Positions 32,763 to 41,387 of a DNA stretch of 64,000 nucleotides are shown here, in pieces. Origin of the DNA: Microbacterium sp. MYb45. Its GTDB lineage: Bacteria > Actinomycetota > Actinomycetes > Actinomycetales > Microbacteriaceae. The notes below the pieces were generated by a model, which was not told the DNA's origin, did not search any database, and saw nothing but the letters and a program-made list of their open reading frames with translations. The DNA is taken from assembly GCF_002979655.1 (NCBI RefSeq), contig NZ_PCPG01000007.1:62001-126000 (forward strand). The letters run 5' to 3'. Each line of letters opens with the position of its first letter. The first letter of the stretch is position 1. A program made the position numbers and the translations under genes.

Positions 32763-32768
32763 TACGAT
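32763..32768 (+). promoter_or_regulatory. -10 box, leaderless promoter of the PBP gene
   Basis: TACGAT is followed by seven bases and the ATG at 32776, so the mRNA is predicted to be leaderless. Confidence 0.45.
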
Positions 32769-32775
32769 CAAGCGT

Positions 32776-35334
32776 ATGCCCCAAAAGAATCGCACGGTGA
32801 GAGGCGTGCTCGGCGGTCTCGTCGGGCTCGTCGGCTTGAGCGCCGTCGCCGGCCTCCTGGTCGCTGCCAGCGTCACGCCCGTCCTCACCATGACCGGTCT
32901 CGCCGGCGCCCAGGCACTGACTCTCTTCGACCAGCTCCCCGAGAACCTCAACCCGGGTACACCGATGGAGCAGTCGACGATCTACGCCACGGACCCCGAC
33001 GGCAAGCCGGTCGAACTGGCCTCTTTCTACGAGCAGAACCGCATCCCGGTCACGTACGAGCAGGTGGCCCCCGTGCTGTACGACGCCATCCTCTCCAGTG
33101 AGGACAAGAGCTTCTACAGCCACGGCGGCGTCAACCTCGGCGCGACCGTGAAGGCGCTCGTCGACAACGTGCGCGGCACCTCCAGCCGAGGCGCTTCCAC
33201 GATCAGCCAGCAGTACGTGAAGAACGTGCTGATCCAGGAGTGCGAGCAAGACGTCAACCGCGCCTCCGAGACCTACACGGACGACCTGCGCAAGTGCTTC
33301 GAAGACGCGACCAACGCCAGCGGTAACGAGGGCATCGAACGCAAGCTGCAGGAGATGCGCTACGCGATCCAGGTCGAGAAGGACTTCTCCAAGAACGACA
33401 TCCTGCTCGGATACCTGAACATCGCGAACTTCGGCGGCACGGTGTACGGCATCGAAGCCGCATCGAAGTACTACTTCAGCACGAGTGCCGCGAAGCTCAC
33501 GGTCGCGCAGGCGGCGACCTTGGCCGGCATCGTGCAGAACCCCAACACGTACCGCATCGACATGCCGCAGGGCACCACGACGAACGAGGCCGGTGAGGCG
33601 CTGAACACCGCCGACAGCGGCTACTCGCTCACAAAGGACCGTCGCCATTACGTGCTGGGCCGCATGCTCGCCGACGGCAAGATCACCCAGGCGCAGTACG
33701 ACGAGGCGGATGCCTCCGAGATCACACCGACGCTGAAGCAGCCCACGCAGGGCTGTGCGGCGGCCGGCGTCAACGCCTACTTCTGCCAGTATGTGCGGTC
33801 GATCGTGCTCGACGACGAAGCATTCGGTAAGACTCCCCAGGACCGCGCCGACCTGCTCCGTCGCGGCGGCCTGAAGATCTACACCTCGCTGGACTACAAC
33901 ATTCAGAATCCGGCCGCACAGGCGATGCGCGACATCGTCCCGGCGAACTACGACAACGACTACTTCGGCGCTGCCGGCGTCTCGATCGAGGTCGGCACCG
34001 GTCGCATCCTGTCGATCACGCAGAACACGCAGTTCGACGAGACCACCACCGACGATCTCGGGAAGACCTCGCTCGTCTTCGCCGGCGACCAGAAGCACGG
34101 CAACTCCGGCGGTTTCCAGGTCGGCTCGGTGTACAAGCTGTTCACGCTGATCGACTGGCTCGAGAAGGGGCACTCCGTCAACGAGGTGCTCAACGGGCGT
34201 GTGCAGACGAACTTGAAGATCCCCGTCTGCGAGAGCCCGCAGACCGCGAACACCAAGGAGATCGGCAACTTCGGCGGCGGCGGCGGCTACACCGCGAGCG
34301 TCATGGACTTCACGCGACAGTCACTGAACAGCGGCTACTTCGCGATGGCCTCGAAGCTCGACATCTGCGAGATCAACCAGGTTGCCGATCGGATGGGTGT
34401 CACTCTCGCCAGCGGCAAGAAGGTCACCGACGAGAACGTCCCCTACGACGTGCTCGGCCCGAAGAACATCTCCCCCATCGCCATGGCGAACGCCTACGCC
34501 ACGGTCGCGAGCGGCGGCAAGTACTGCACCCCGCGAGCGATCGACCGCGTGGTCGGCCCCGACGGCGAGGAGCGCGAGCTCCCGGCCGCATCGTGCACCG
34601 ACGGCGTGATCTCGCCTGAGGTCGCCGCAACCGCCGCTTACGCGCTCAAGGGCGTCATGGACGGCGGAACCGGTCGCGACGCGAATCCCTATGACGGGAC
34701 CCCGCTGATCGGCAAGACCGGAACGCACGACCGCTGGTCCACCATGATGATCGAGTCCAGCACCGAGGTCGCCACGGCGGTCTGGGCGGGACGCTGGAAG
34801 GGGCAGTCGGACATCTACCAGAAGTGGGCAGGGAACTACCAGCTCAACGGGATGCGCTACCCGCTGGCCAAGGCCGCGCAGGCAGCCGCCAACGCGACGT
34901 ACGGGGGGAAGGACTTCCCGCGTCCGGATGACAAGCTCACCCGACGGGTGATGACCGAGGTCCCGAACGTCGTCGGCATGACCGTCGAAGAGGCGGAGTC
35001 GACTCTCAAGAGCCGGGGCTTCGGCGTGTCCGTCGGTGCCGCCGTCGACAGCGACAAGCCCACGAACGTCGTCGTCGCGCAGGACCCGCAGGGACAGACC
35101 GCAGGCGGGTCGACCATCACGATCTCGCCCAGCAACGGCCAGGGCACCACCGTTCCCGCCGGCCTGGTCGGTATGTCTCGATCCGATGCGTCGGCAGCGC
35201 TCACCGCTGCGGGATTCACGTCGATCGCCATCGACAACTCGTGCAACCCGCCGACCGCGGTGGTGTCCGCCACGGACCCGGCACCAGGCACGGCGACCAG
35301 CAAGTCCACCGCCGTCACCGTGACGTGCAAGTGA
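32776..35334 (+). CDS. Bifunctional penicillin-binding protein with PASTA domains
   Basis: An 852-residue class A PBP. After a short basic head and one membrane helix, the GT51 transglycosylase has its catalytic Glu109 in SSEDKSFYSHGG and GASTISQQYVKN. The transpeptidase has Ser451-x-x-Lys454 (SVYK), Ser516-Leu-Asn (SLN) and KTG at 647. Two PASTA repeats follow (PNVVGMTVEEAES and PAGLVGMSRSDAS), which bind peptidoglycan. It resembles mycobacterial PonA2. It polymerises and cross-links cell wall outside the membrane. GTGA overlap links it to the phosphoesterase gene. Confidence 0.95.
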   Translation: MPQKNRTVRGVLGGLVGLVGLSAVAGLLVAASVTPVLTMTGLAGAQALTLFDQLPENLNPGTPMEQSTIYATDPDGKPVELASFYEQNRIPVTYEQVAPVLYDAILSSEDKSFYSHGGVNLGATVKALVDNVRGTSSRGASTISQQYVKNVLIQECEQDVNRASETYTDDLRKCFEDATNASGNEGIERKLQEMRYAIQVEKDFSKNDILLGYLNIANFGGTVYGIEAASKYYFSTSAAKLTVAQAATLAGIVQNPNTYRIDMPQGTTTNEAGEALNTADSGYSLTKDRRHYVLGRMLADGKITQAQYDEADASEITPTLKQPTQGCAAAGVNAYFCQYVRSIVLDDEAFGKTPQDRADLLRRGGLKIYTSLDYNIQNPAAQAMRDIVPANYDNDYFGAAGVSIEVGTGRILSITQNTQFDETTTDDLGKTSLVFAGDQKHGNSGGFQVGSVYKLFTLIDWLEKGHSVNEVLNGRVQTNLKIPVCESPQTANTKEIGNFGGGGGYTASVMDFTRQSLNSGYFAMASKLDICEINQVADRMGVTLASGKKVTDENVPYDVLGPKNISPIAMANAYATVASGGKYCTPRAIDRVVGPDGEERELPAASCTDGVISPEVAATAAYALKGVMDGGTGRDANPYDGTPLIGKTGTHDRWSTMMIESSTEVATAVWAGRWKGQSDIYQKWAGNYQLNGMRYPLAKAAQAAANATYGGKDFPRPDDKLTRRVMTEVPNVVGMTVEEAESTLKSRGFGVSVGAAVDSDKPTNVVVAQDPQGQTAGGSTITISPSNGQGTTVPAGLVGMSRSDASAALTAAGFTSIAIDNSCNPPTAVVSATDPAPGTATSKSTAVTVTCK

Positions 35335-36266
35335 CCGCTCGCGGCGCTGCGCACCCGGCCCTCATCGCGCTCGGCGCGGTGGGGGCCGTCGGTGCCGCCG
35401 CAGCGGTCTGGGGCATCGGCATCGAGCGCTACCTGTTCACGGTGCGCGAGGCGACCGCATCCGCGCTCCCTCCCGGTTCGGCCCCCTTGCGTATCCTGCA
35501 CGTGTCGGACGCGCACATGGCGCCCTGGCAGCACCGCAAGCAGGACTGGCTGGCCTCGCTCGCCGAACTGGAGCCGGACCTCGTCGTCAACACCGGCGAC
35601 AACCTCGGGCACGCGAACGGCTTGGAAGGCATCCGCCGCGCGTTCGACCCGCTCGCGGGCATCCCCGGGGTGTTCGTGCACGGATCGAACGACGTGACCG
35701 CTCCGTCTCCCCGCAACCCTCTGCGCTACTTCCTCGGGCCGTCCAAGAAGCAGCCTGAGCCGGAGCACCTCGACACCGCGGCGATGGACCGGTACTTCAC
35801 GGACGAGCTCGGGTGGACCGACCTGAACAACGCCGCGGCGCGTCTCACCCTCGCCGGCACAGCGGTCGACCTCTTCGGCGTGAACGACGCCCACCGCGAC
35901 TGGGACCGCCTCGACGTGCTGCCGGACGCCATCGGCGCGCTCGGTCCGCGTGACGCCGGCACACCGATGCTGGGCGTCACCCACGCGCCCTACCAGCGCG
36001 TACTCAACGGATTCATCGACCTCGGCGCCGACGCGATCCTCGGCGGTCACACGCACGGCGGCCAGGTGTGCCTCCCCGGCTACGGCGCCCTCGTGGCCAA
36101 CTGCGACATCCCCCTCAAGCAGGCCAAGGGACTGAGCACGTGGACGCACGAGGGCCGCACGGTGCCGCTCAATGTCAGCGCCGGGTGCGGACACTCGATC
36201 TACGCACCGGTCCGCTTCGCCTGCCGCCCCGAGGCGACGCTGCTCACGCTCACCGCGCGGGACTGA
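35331..36266 (+). CDS. Membrane-anchored metallophosphoesterase
   Basis: A 311-residue protein with an N-terminal helix ([21 protein letters not shown]), then a calcineurin-type core: [20 protein letters not shown] and GGHTHGGQ, which supply the two-metal site. YkuE/YaeI-type enzymes act on phosphodiesters or UDP-diacylglucosamine-like lipids; the true substrate here is unknown. The GTG overlaps the PBP stop as GTGA, a link seen in mycobacteria (Rv3682-Rv3683) and suggesting cell-envelope work. A catalytic-face orientation outside or inside is not resolved. Confidence 0.9.
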   Translation: MTARGAAHPALIALGAVGAVGAAAAVWGIGIERYLFTVREATASALPPGSAPLRILHVSDAHMAPWQHRKQDWLASLAELEPDLVVNTGDNLGHANGLEGIRRAFDPLAGIPGVFVHGSNDVTAPSPRNPLRYFLGPSKKQPEPEHLDTAAMDRYFTDELGWTDLNNAAARLTLAGTAVDLFGVNDAHRDWDRLDVLPDAIGALGPRDAGTPMLGVTHAPYQRVLNGFIDLGADAILGGHTHGGQVCLPGYGALVANCDIPLKQAKGLSTWTHEGRTVPLNVSAGCGHSIYAPVRFACRPEATLLTLTARD

Positions 36267-36302
36267 TCGCCGGCTCGATTCGGCGCACGGAGCATTTCCC
36301 TG

Positions 36303-36308
36303 TAGACT
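36303..36308 (+). promoter_or_regulatory. -10 box of tRNA-Pro
   Basis: TAGACT, the same hexamer as before tRNA-Lys, lies 15 bases upstream of the mature end. Confidence 0.45.
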
Positions 36309-36322
36309 CGGAGGGTTGCAAA

Positions 36323-36400
<78 letters not shown>

Positions 36401-36408
36401 TGACACCG

Positions 36409-36436
36409 GAAGGCCGCCCCCACAGGGGCGGCCTTC
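36409..36436 (+). terminator. Terminator of tRNA-Pro
   Basis: A perfect 12-bp stem (GAAGGCCGCCCC, 36409-36420, with 36425-36436) and CACA loop, followed by TCTGT. Confidence 0.85.
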
Positions 36437-36472
36437 TCTGTATGGGGAACACGCAGAAGGGGAAGGGAAAGC

Positions 36473-36949
36473 ATGGGATCTCTGCTTCCGCCCCCGCGCC
36501 GGTTCACCCGCGTGTGGGCTCTCGCTCTCGGCATCCCGTTCCTCATCGGCCTTGCGGCTCTCACCCTCACACCGTCTCGGGTCGAGCAGGTCATGCCCAA
36601 TCTCCTCGATCTGACCCTCCACGCCGCGCACCGCCTCGGCTGGGATTCGCTCGACTTCACTCGACTCGAGATCATCGCGAACATCCTGGTGTTCGTGCCC
36701 GTCGGCATCCTCGCCTTCGTCCTGCTCCCCCGCCGGGTGTGGCCGCTCGCCCTGCTGGTCGGGCCGCTGCTGTCGCTCGGGATCGAGACCGCGCAGCGCG
36801 TGGCGCTCCCGCACCGGGCGGCGACCGTGACCGACGTCGTGGCGAACTCGACCGGCGCGCTCGTCGGCGTCGTGTTCGCCATCCTCTGCACACTGCTGCT
36901 TGCTTCACGACCCTCCCAGCGGCCACCTTCTAGGCTGGAGACATCATGA
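36473..36949 (+). CDS. VanZ family membrane protein
   Basis: A 158-residue protein with about four membrane helices, with LEIIANILVFVPVGILAFVL, IETAQ and RAATVTDVVANSTGALVGV, the core of VanZ-like proteins. VanZ confers low-level teicoplanin resistance in some Firmicutes; in actinobacteria the role is unknown. Start at the ATG after AAGGGGAAGGGAAAG. Overlaps the HAD gene by four bases (ATGA). Confidence 0.85.
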   Translation: MGSLLPPPRRFTRVWALALGIPFLIGLAALTLTPSRVEQVMPNLLDLTLHAAHRLGWDSLDFTRLEIIANILVFVPVGILAFVLLPRRVWPLALLVGPLLSLGIETAQRVALPHRAATVTDVVANSTGALVGVVFAILCTLLLASRPSQRPPSRLETS

Positions 36950-37701
36950 CCGCGCCCGCACTCGTCGCCTTCGATCTCGATGACACGCTCGCCCCTTCCA
37001 AGGGGCTGATCGACCCGCGCATCGCCGCGCTGCTGCGCAGCCTGCTGCGTTCGGTCGACGTCGCCATCATCTCCGGCGGTAACGAGGCGCAGTTCCGCAG
37101 TCAGGTGCTCTCGCGCCTCGGCGATGCGGATGCCGCCGACCTCGCCCGCCTGCACCTGCTGCCGACATGCGGTACGCGCTACCTCCGCCACGACGGGACC
37201 GACTTCACACCGGTGTATGCGCACGACCTCAGCGACGAGGACAAGCAGGCCGCGTTGACGGCGCTGCGCGAAGAGGCCGAGCACCTGGGGCTGTGGGAGG
37301 CCGAGCCCTGGGGCGAGATCCTCGAGGACCGCGGCTCGCAGATCACTTTCTCCGCACTGGGGCAGCGCGCGCCGCGCGAGGCGAAGCACGACTGGGATCC
37401 CACGGGAACCAAGCGCGCGGCTCTTCGTGCCGCGGTCGCCGCCCGCCTTCCCGGACTCGAGGTCCGCTCCGGCGGATCGACATCCATCGACATCACCCAG
37501 GCCGGCATCGACAAGGCCTTCGGGATGCGGCAGCTCGCCGAGCACACCGGCATCCCTCTCACCGAGATGCTGTTCTACGGCGACCGCCTCGACGAGGGCG
37601 GGAACGACTACCCGGTCCTGGCCATCGGAGTGCCGTCCGTGGCCGTCGACGGCTGGGAAGACACTGCGGACAAGCTCGACGGCCTCCTGCGGACGCTCTG
37701 A
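36946..37701 (+). CDS. HAD-IIB phosphatase, phosphomannomutase-like
   Basis: A 251-residue HAD enzyme. Catalytic DLDDTLAPSKG holds the two Asp residues; the C-terminal GDRLDEGGNDYP resembles motif IV of eukaryotic-type phosphomannomutases and sucrose-phosphate phosphatases. Whether it is a phosphatase or a mutase cannot be told. The cap domain is C2. It is translationally coupled to the VanZ gene, which is an unusual pair. Confidence 0.85.
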   Translation: MTAPALVAFDLDDTLAPSKGLIDPRIAALLRSLLRSVDVAIISGGNEAQFRSQVLSRLGDADAADLARLHLLPTCGTRYLRHDGTDFTPVYAHDLSDEDKQAALTALREEAEHLGLWEAEPWGEILEDRGSQITFSALGQRAPREAKHDWDPTGTKRAALRAAVAARLPGLEVRSGGSTSIDITQAGIDKAFGMRQLAEHTGIPLTEMLFYGDRLDEGGNDYPVLAIGVPSVAVDGWEDTADKLDGLLRTL

Positions 37702-37741
37702 CCTCGGGGGCGTCCTGCGACGTTCTGCCGCCCCCTGGTCC

Positions 37742-37747
37742 TAACAT
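37742..37747 (+). promoter_or_regulatory. -10 box, leaderless promoter of the DUF1295 gene
   Basis: TAACAT, then six bases, then the ATG at 37754. Confidence 0.45.
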
Positions 37748-37753
37748 GGCGTC

Positions 37754-38596
37754 ATGGATGCCCTGCTGATCGTCGTCATCACCGCCGCGGTCGCCAGCGC
37801 CGTGTGCTGGATCCTCTCCCTGATCACACGCGACACCTCGTGGGTCGACCGGGCATGGTCGATCGTTCCCGTGGTCTACGTGTGGATCTTCGTGGCCGGC
37901 GCCTTCGCGCACGGCGACGGCTCCGTGCGTGTCGTACTCATGGGGGTGCTCGCGACCGCCTGGGGAGCACGCTTGACCTTCAACTTCGCGCGCAAGGGCG
38001 GCTACACGGGCGTGGAGGACTACCGGTGGGCGATCCTGCGCGGGCGCATGCGCCCGTGGCAGTTCCAGGTCTTCAACGTGCTGTTCATCATCGGCTACCA
38101 GATGACGCTGCTCGTGCTCATCACGCTGCCCGCCCTGGTCGCGGCCGAGCATCCCGCAGCCCTCACCGGGTGGGATGCACTGTTCGTCGCTGCGTTCCTC
38201 GGGTTCCTCATCGGCGAGACCGTGGCCGATCAGCAGCAGTGGCGCTTCCACCAGCGCAAGAAAGAGGCAGGGGGCACGCTCGCCCCGGGGTTCCTGACGA
38301 CGGGGCTGTTCCGCTTCAGCCGCCACCCGAACTTCTTCTTCGAGCAGGCGCAGTGGTGGGCGTTCTACGCGCTCGGGGCGACGGCGGCGGTCGCCGGCGG
38401 TGCGGGCTTCGTCGGCGGGGCGCTCAACCCGACCATCGTCGGTCCCGCCCTGCTGACGGTGCTGTTCATCGGGTCGACCATCTTCACGGAGTCGATCACC
38501 GCATCCAAGTACCCGGCCTACGCGGAGTACAAGCGCTCGACCTCGATGCTCATCCCGTGGCCGCCGCGTGCGCGCGCCGTGGTCCCGCAGTCCTGA
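37754..38596 (+). CDS. DUF1295 membrane protein (steroid-reductase/methyltransferase-like)
   Basis: A 280-residue membrane protein of about six helices. DRAWSIVPVVYVW, ADQQQWRFHQRKKE and FRFSRHPNFFFEQAQWW match the DUF1295 family, which shares the C-terminal fold of steroid 5-alpha-reductases and isoprenylcysteine methyltransferases. NADPH or SAM use is therefore possible; the substrate is unknown. The gene stands alone, with its own predicted leaderless promoter, and converges on the lactate dehydrogenase gene. Confidence 0.88.
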   Translation: MDALLIVVITAAVASAVCWILSLITRDTSWVDRAWSIVPVVYVWIFVAGAFAHGDGSVRVVLMGVLATAWGARLTFNFARKGGYTGVEDYRWAILRGRMRPWQFQVFNVLFIIGYQMTLLVLITLPALVAAEHPAALTGWDALFVAAFLGFLIGETVADQQQWRFHQRKKEAGGTLAPGFLTTGLFRFSRHPNFFFEQAQWWAFYALGATAAVAGGAGFVGGALNPTIVGPALLTVLFIGSTIFTESITASKYPAYAEYKRSTSMLIPWPPRARAVVPQS

Positions 38597-38626
38597 GACG
38601 GAGAGGCCACCGCGCGGCCGCCGCGA

Positions 38627-39886
38627 TCAGCGCGTGCGCGCCTCGGCGTTCGCGCGGGCGACCGGCACCAGACGGGTGAGCTGGGTGACGTGACCCGGCT
38701 CGAGCTCGGCCAGCGAAGAGACGCCCAGCAGCCGCATCGTGCGTTCGATCTCGCTGCGCAGGATGGCGATCGTGCGGTCGACGCCCTGGCGCCCTCCGGC
38801 CATGAGCCCGTAGAGATACGCGCGACCGATGAGCGTGAAGTCGGCGCCGAGAGCGACCGCGGCGACGATGTCGGCGCCGTTCATGATCCCGGTGTCGATC
38901 ATGACGGTGAAGTCCTCGCCGACAGCCCGCCGGACCTCGGGCAGCAGATGGAACGGGATGGGCGCGCGGTCGAGCTGGCGCCCACCGTGGTTCGACAGGA
39001 CGATGCCGTCGACGCCCGCATCACGCAGACGCACGGAGTCCTCGACGTTCTGCACGCCCTTGATCACGATCTTGCCGGGCCAGATGTCGCGGATGACGGC
39101 AAGGTCGTCGTAGCTGATCGTCGGATCCATCGCCGCATCCAACAGCTCGCCGACTGTGCCGCCGGTGGTGCTGAGCGACGCGAACTCCAGTTTGGGCGTC
39201 GTGAGGAAGTCGAACCACCACCAGGGGCGCGGGATCGCGTTGATGATCGTGCCGAGCGTCAGCTGCGGCGGGATGCTGAAGCCGTTGCGCTTGTCGCGCA
39301 GACGAGCACCGGCGACGGGGGTGTCCACGGTGAACTGCAGGGTGTCGAAGCCGGCCGCGGCCGCGCGTCGGGTGAGCTCGTAGGAGATCTCGCGATCGCG
39401 CATCACATACAGCTGGAACCAGTTGCGCCCGTCCGGATTCGCAGCCTTCACGCCCTCGATCGACGTGGTGCCGAGAGTGGAGAGTGTGAACGGGATGCCG
39501 GCGGCAGCGGCCGCACCGGCTCCGGCGACCTCGCCCTCGGTCTGCATCAGGCGCGTGAACCCGGTGGGCGCGATGCCGAACGGCAGGGCCGACGGACCTC
39601 CGAGGATCTCGGTGCTCGTGTCGACATCGGGTGCCGGACGCAGGATACCGGGGTGGAACTCGACGTCCTGGAAAGCCTGACGCGCTCGGGTGAGGGAGAG
39701 CTCGCCCTCGGCCGCACCGTCCGTGTAGTCGAACGCGGCCTTGGGAGTGCGCCGCTTGGCGATCAGACGCAGATCGTCGATGGTCAGCGCGGCGTCGAGG
39801 CGGCGCTTGCGGCCATCGAGCTCGGGCTTCTTGAACTTCATGAGATCGAGCAGTTCGACGGGGTTGGGGAGCTGGCGCTGCACCAT
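38627..39886 (-). CDS. lldD: FMN alpha-hydroxy acid dehydrogenase (L-lactate dehydrogenase-type)
   Basis: A 419-residue flavoprotein of the lactate/glycolate oxidase family. The N-terminal FMN-binding region [10 protein letters not shown], the substrate motif [12 protein letters not shown] with its His-Gly-Gly-Arg, and a phosphate-binding [14 protein letters not shown] are present. Its quinone- or oxygen-dependent reaction converts L-lactate to pyruvate; glycolate or mandelate are alternatives. I use the ATG at 39886 ([15 protein letters not shown]), 10 bases after the regulator gene, so the two form an operon. Confidence 0.9.
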   Translation of the reverse strand: MVQRQLPNPVELLDLMKFKKPELDGRKRRLDAALTIDDLRLIAKRRTPKAAFDYTDGAAEGELSLTRARQAFQDVEFHPGILRPAPDVDTSTEILGGPSALPFGIAPTGFTRLMQTEGEVAGAGAAAAAGIPFTLSTLGTTSIEGVKAANPDGRNWFQLYVMRDREISYELTRRAAAAGFDTLQFTVDTPVAGARLRDKRNGFSIPPQLTLGTIINAIPRPWWWFDFLTTPKLEFASLSTTGGTVGELLDAAMDPTISYDDLAVIRDIWPGKIVIKGVQNVEDSVRLRDAGVDGIVLSNHGGRQLDRAPIPFHLLPEVRRAVGEDFTVMIDTGIMNGADIVAAVALGADFTLIGRAYLYGLMAGGRQGVDRTIAILRSEIERTMRLLGVSSLAELEPGHVTQLTRLVPVARANAEARTR

Positions 39887-39896
39887 GATGTGCCTC

Positions 39897-40619
39897 TCAG
39901 TTCTGGGGATGGATGTCGCGGGTGAGCCCCGCGGACGTGTAGTAGCCGGTGATGTGCGTGCGGACGAGGGTTCGAGCAGCCTCGACATCGGCGGCATCGA
40001 TCGCGGCGACCAGTGCGTGGTGCTCGGCGCGGAGCCTGGTCGCCATCGCCGCCCAGTCCGGGATCGCCGCGACCCCCGCCTGCACGTAGGACTCGATCGA
40101 GGAGCGCAGGCCCCCCATCATCGCGGCGATGACCGTGTTCCCGCTCGCTTCCGCAAGCGAGAGGTGCAACTGGGCGTCGAGGGCGAGGAACTCCCCGGCG
40201 GACAGGCCGACGGCATCCATCGCCTCGAGCAGCTCGTGAGCTCGTGCGGTGTCGCGATCGGGCGAAGTGGCCAGGGCGGTGACGACCGCGTCTTCGAGGA
40301 CGAGGCGGGTGCGCACGACATCATCCAGCGCGAAGCCCTGAGCCGCCACCTGCAGCCGCAGCAGCGCCGACATGCCACCGGTCGGCGTGGCGATGACGAT
40401 GGCGCCGGACTGCGGACCGGAACCGGTCGCGGTGCGGATGAGTCCCATCACCTCGAGCACGCGGAACGCCTCGCGGACGCTGGACCTGCCGACGCCGAGC
40501 TCGGTCGCGAGATCTCGCTCCGACGGCAGACGGTCACCGGGCCCGAGTCGGCCGTCGAGCAGGTCGCGCTCGATGTGCTCGAGTACGAGCTGCCAGGCGC
40601 GCGCCGGCTGGTCGCTCAT
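39897..40619 (-). CDS. lldR: FadR-type GntR regulator (LldR-like)
   Basis: A 240-residue regulator with an N-terminal winged helix ([32 protein letters not shown]) and a C-terminal FCD ligand domain. LldR/PdhR-like FadR regulators bind palindromes of the TGGTNNGACCA kind; two such sites lie just upstream of this gene. It probably represses its own operon until lactate is present. The AGGAGG ribosome site overlaps the edge of the first operator. Confidence 0.9.
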   Translation of the reverse strand: MSDQPARAWQLVLEHIERDLLDGRLGPGDRLPSERDLATELGVGRSSVREAFRVLEVMGLIRTATGSGPQSGAIVIATPTGGMSALLRLQVAAQGFALDDVVRTRLVLEDAVVTALATSPDRDTARAHELLEAMDAVGLSAGEFLALDAQLHLSLAEASGNTVIAAMMGGLRSSIESYVQAGVAAIPDWAAMATRLRAEHHALVAAIDAADVEAARTLVRTHITGYYTSAGLTRDIHPQN

Positions 40620-40627
40620 CGATCCTC

Positions 40628-40644
40628 CTGTGGTCTGACCACAG
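40628..40644. promoter_or_regulatory. LldR operator 1
   Basis: CTGTGGTCTGACCACAG: a perfect 8+1+8 palindrome, next to the ribosome-binding site of the regulator gene. Confidence 0.75.
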
Positions 40645-40648
40645 GTTA
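40643..40648 (-). promoter_or_regulatory. -10 box of lldR-lldD
   Basis: TAACCT on the minus strand lies between the two operators, overlapping the edge of operator 1. Confidence 0.4.
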
Positions 40649-40654
40649 GCGCGT

Positions 40655-40667
40655 GTGGTCAGACCAC
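40655..40667. promoter_or_regulatory. LldR operator 2
   Basis: GTGGTCAGACCAC: a perfect 6+1+6 palindrome, centred 25 bases from operator 1. Confidence 0.75.
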
Positions 40668-40724
40668 GCAAACGAGCGCGCTCGATCGCCCCGCTGCACG
40701 CGCTGCGGGCCGGGTGCCAGGCGA

Positions 40725-41378
40725 TCAGCCCAGGCGTCCTCCGGACTCCTCGAGATAGCAGGTGCCGCACAGGGACTCGTACGTCGTCAGCTCCGGCGAG
40801 GCCGACCCGATGGCCCCCTCGTCGATGGCGACCTGATCGCCGTCGAACACGAAGCGCCCGCCGACGACCCGGCCGTTGAACACGGCCTTCCGCCCGCACC
40901 GACAGATCGTCTTGAGCTCCTCCAGCGAGTGCGCGATCGCGAGCAGCCGGGCGGAGCCGGGAAACGCATGCGTGAGGAAGTCGTTGCGGATCCCGTACGC
41001 CATCACCGGGATGCCGTCTTCCACCGCGATGCGGAAGAGGTCGTCGACCTGAGTCGGCGTGAGGAACTGCGCCTCATCGATGAGAAGGCAGGCGACATCG
41101 GTGGGTCCCGCCGGGAGCAGCTCGTCGTCCGACGAATGCTGCATGCGCGCGCGGTGCTCCGCGAAGAGCGCTCGCGCGTCGTCGTCGGGGCCGATCAGGA
41201 AGTCGACCGGACGGGTGACGCCGAGCCGACTCTCGATCTCGGACGCCCCCTTGGTGTCGATCGCGGGCTTCGCCAGCAGCACGTGCTGGCCGCGCTCTTC
41301 GTAGTTGTACGCGGCCTGGAGCAGCGAGGTCGACTTGCCCGAATTCATCGCGCCGTAGCGGAAGTAGAGCTTCGCCAC
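40725..41378 (-). CDS. tdk: Thymidine kinase
   Basis: A 217-residue type II thymidine kinase. P-loop GAMNSGKST, the Asp-Glu box LLIDEAQF and a lasso with structural zinc cysteines (CRCG and CGTCY) are present. It salvages thymidine to dTMP. It lies between mqo and the lldR operators, transcribed leftward; the 9-base gap from mqo's stop suggests cotranscription with mqo. Confidence 0.95.
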   Translation of the reverse strand: MAKLYFRYGAMNSGKSTSLLQAAYNYEERGQHVLLAKPAIDTKGASEIESRLGVTRPVDFLIGPDDDARALFAEHRARMQHSSDDELLPAGPTDVACLLIDEAQFLTPTQVDDLFRIAVEDGIPVMAYGIRNDFLTHAFPGSARLLAIAHSLEELKTICRCGRKAVFNGRVVGGRFVFDGDQVAIDEGAIGSASPELTTYESLCGTCYLEESGGRLG

Positions 41379-41387
41379 GGTCCGGAC

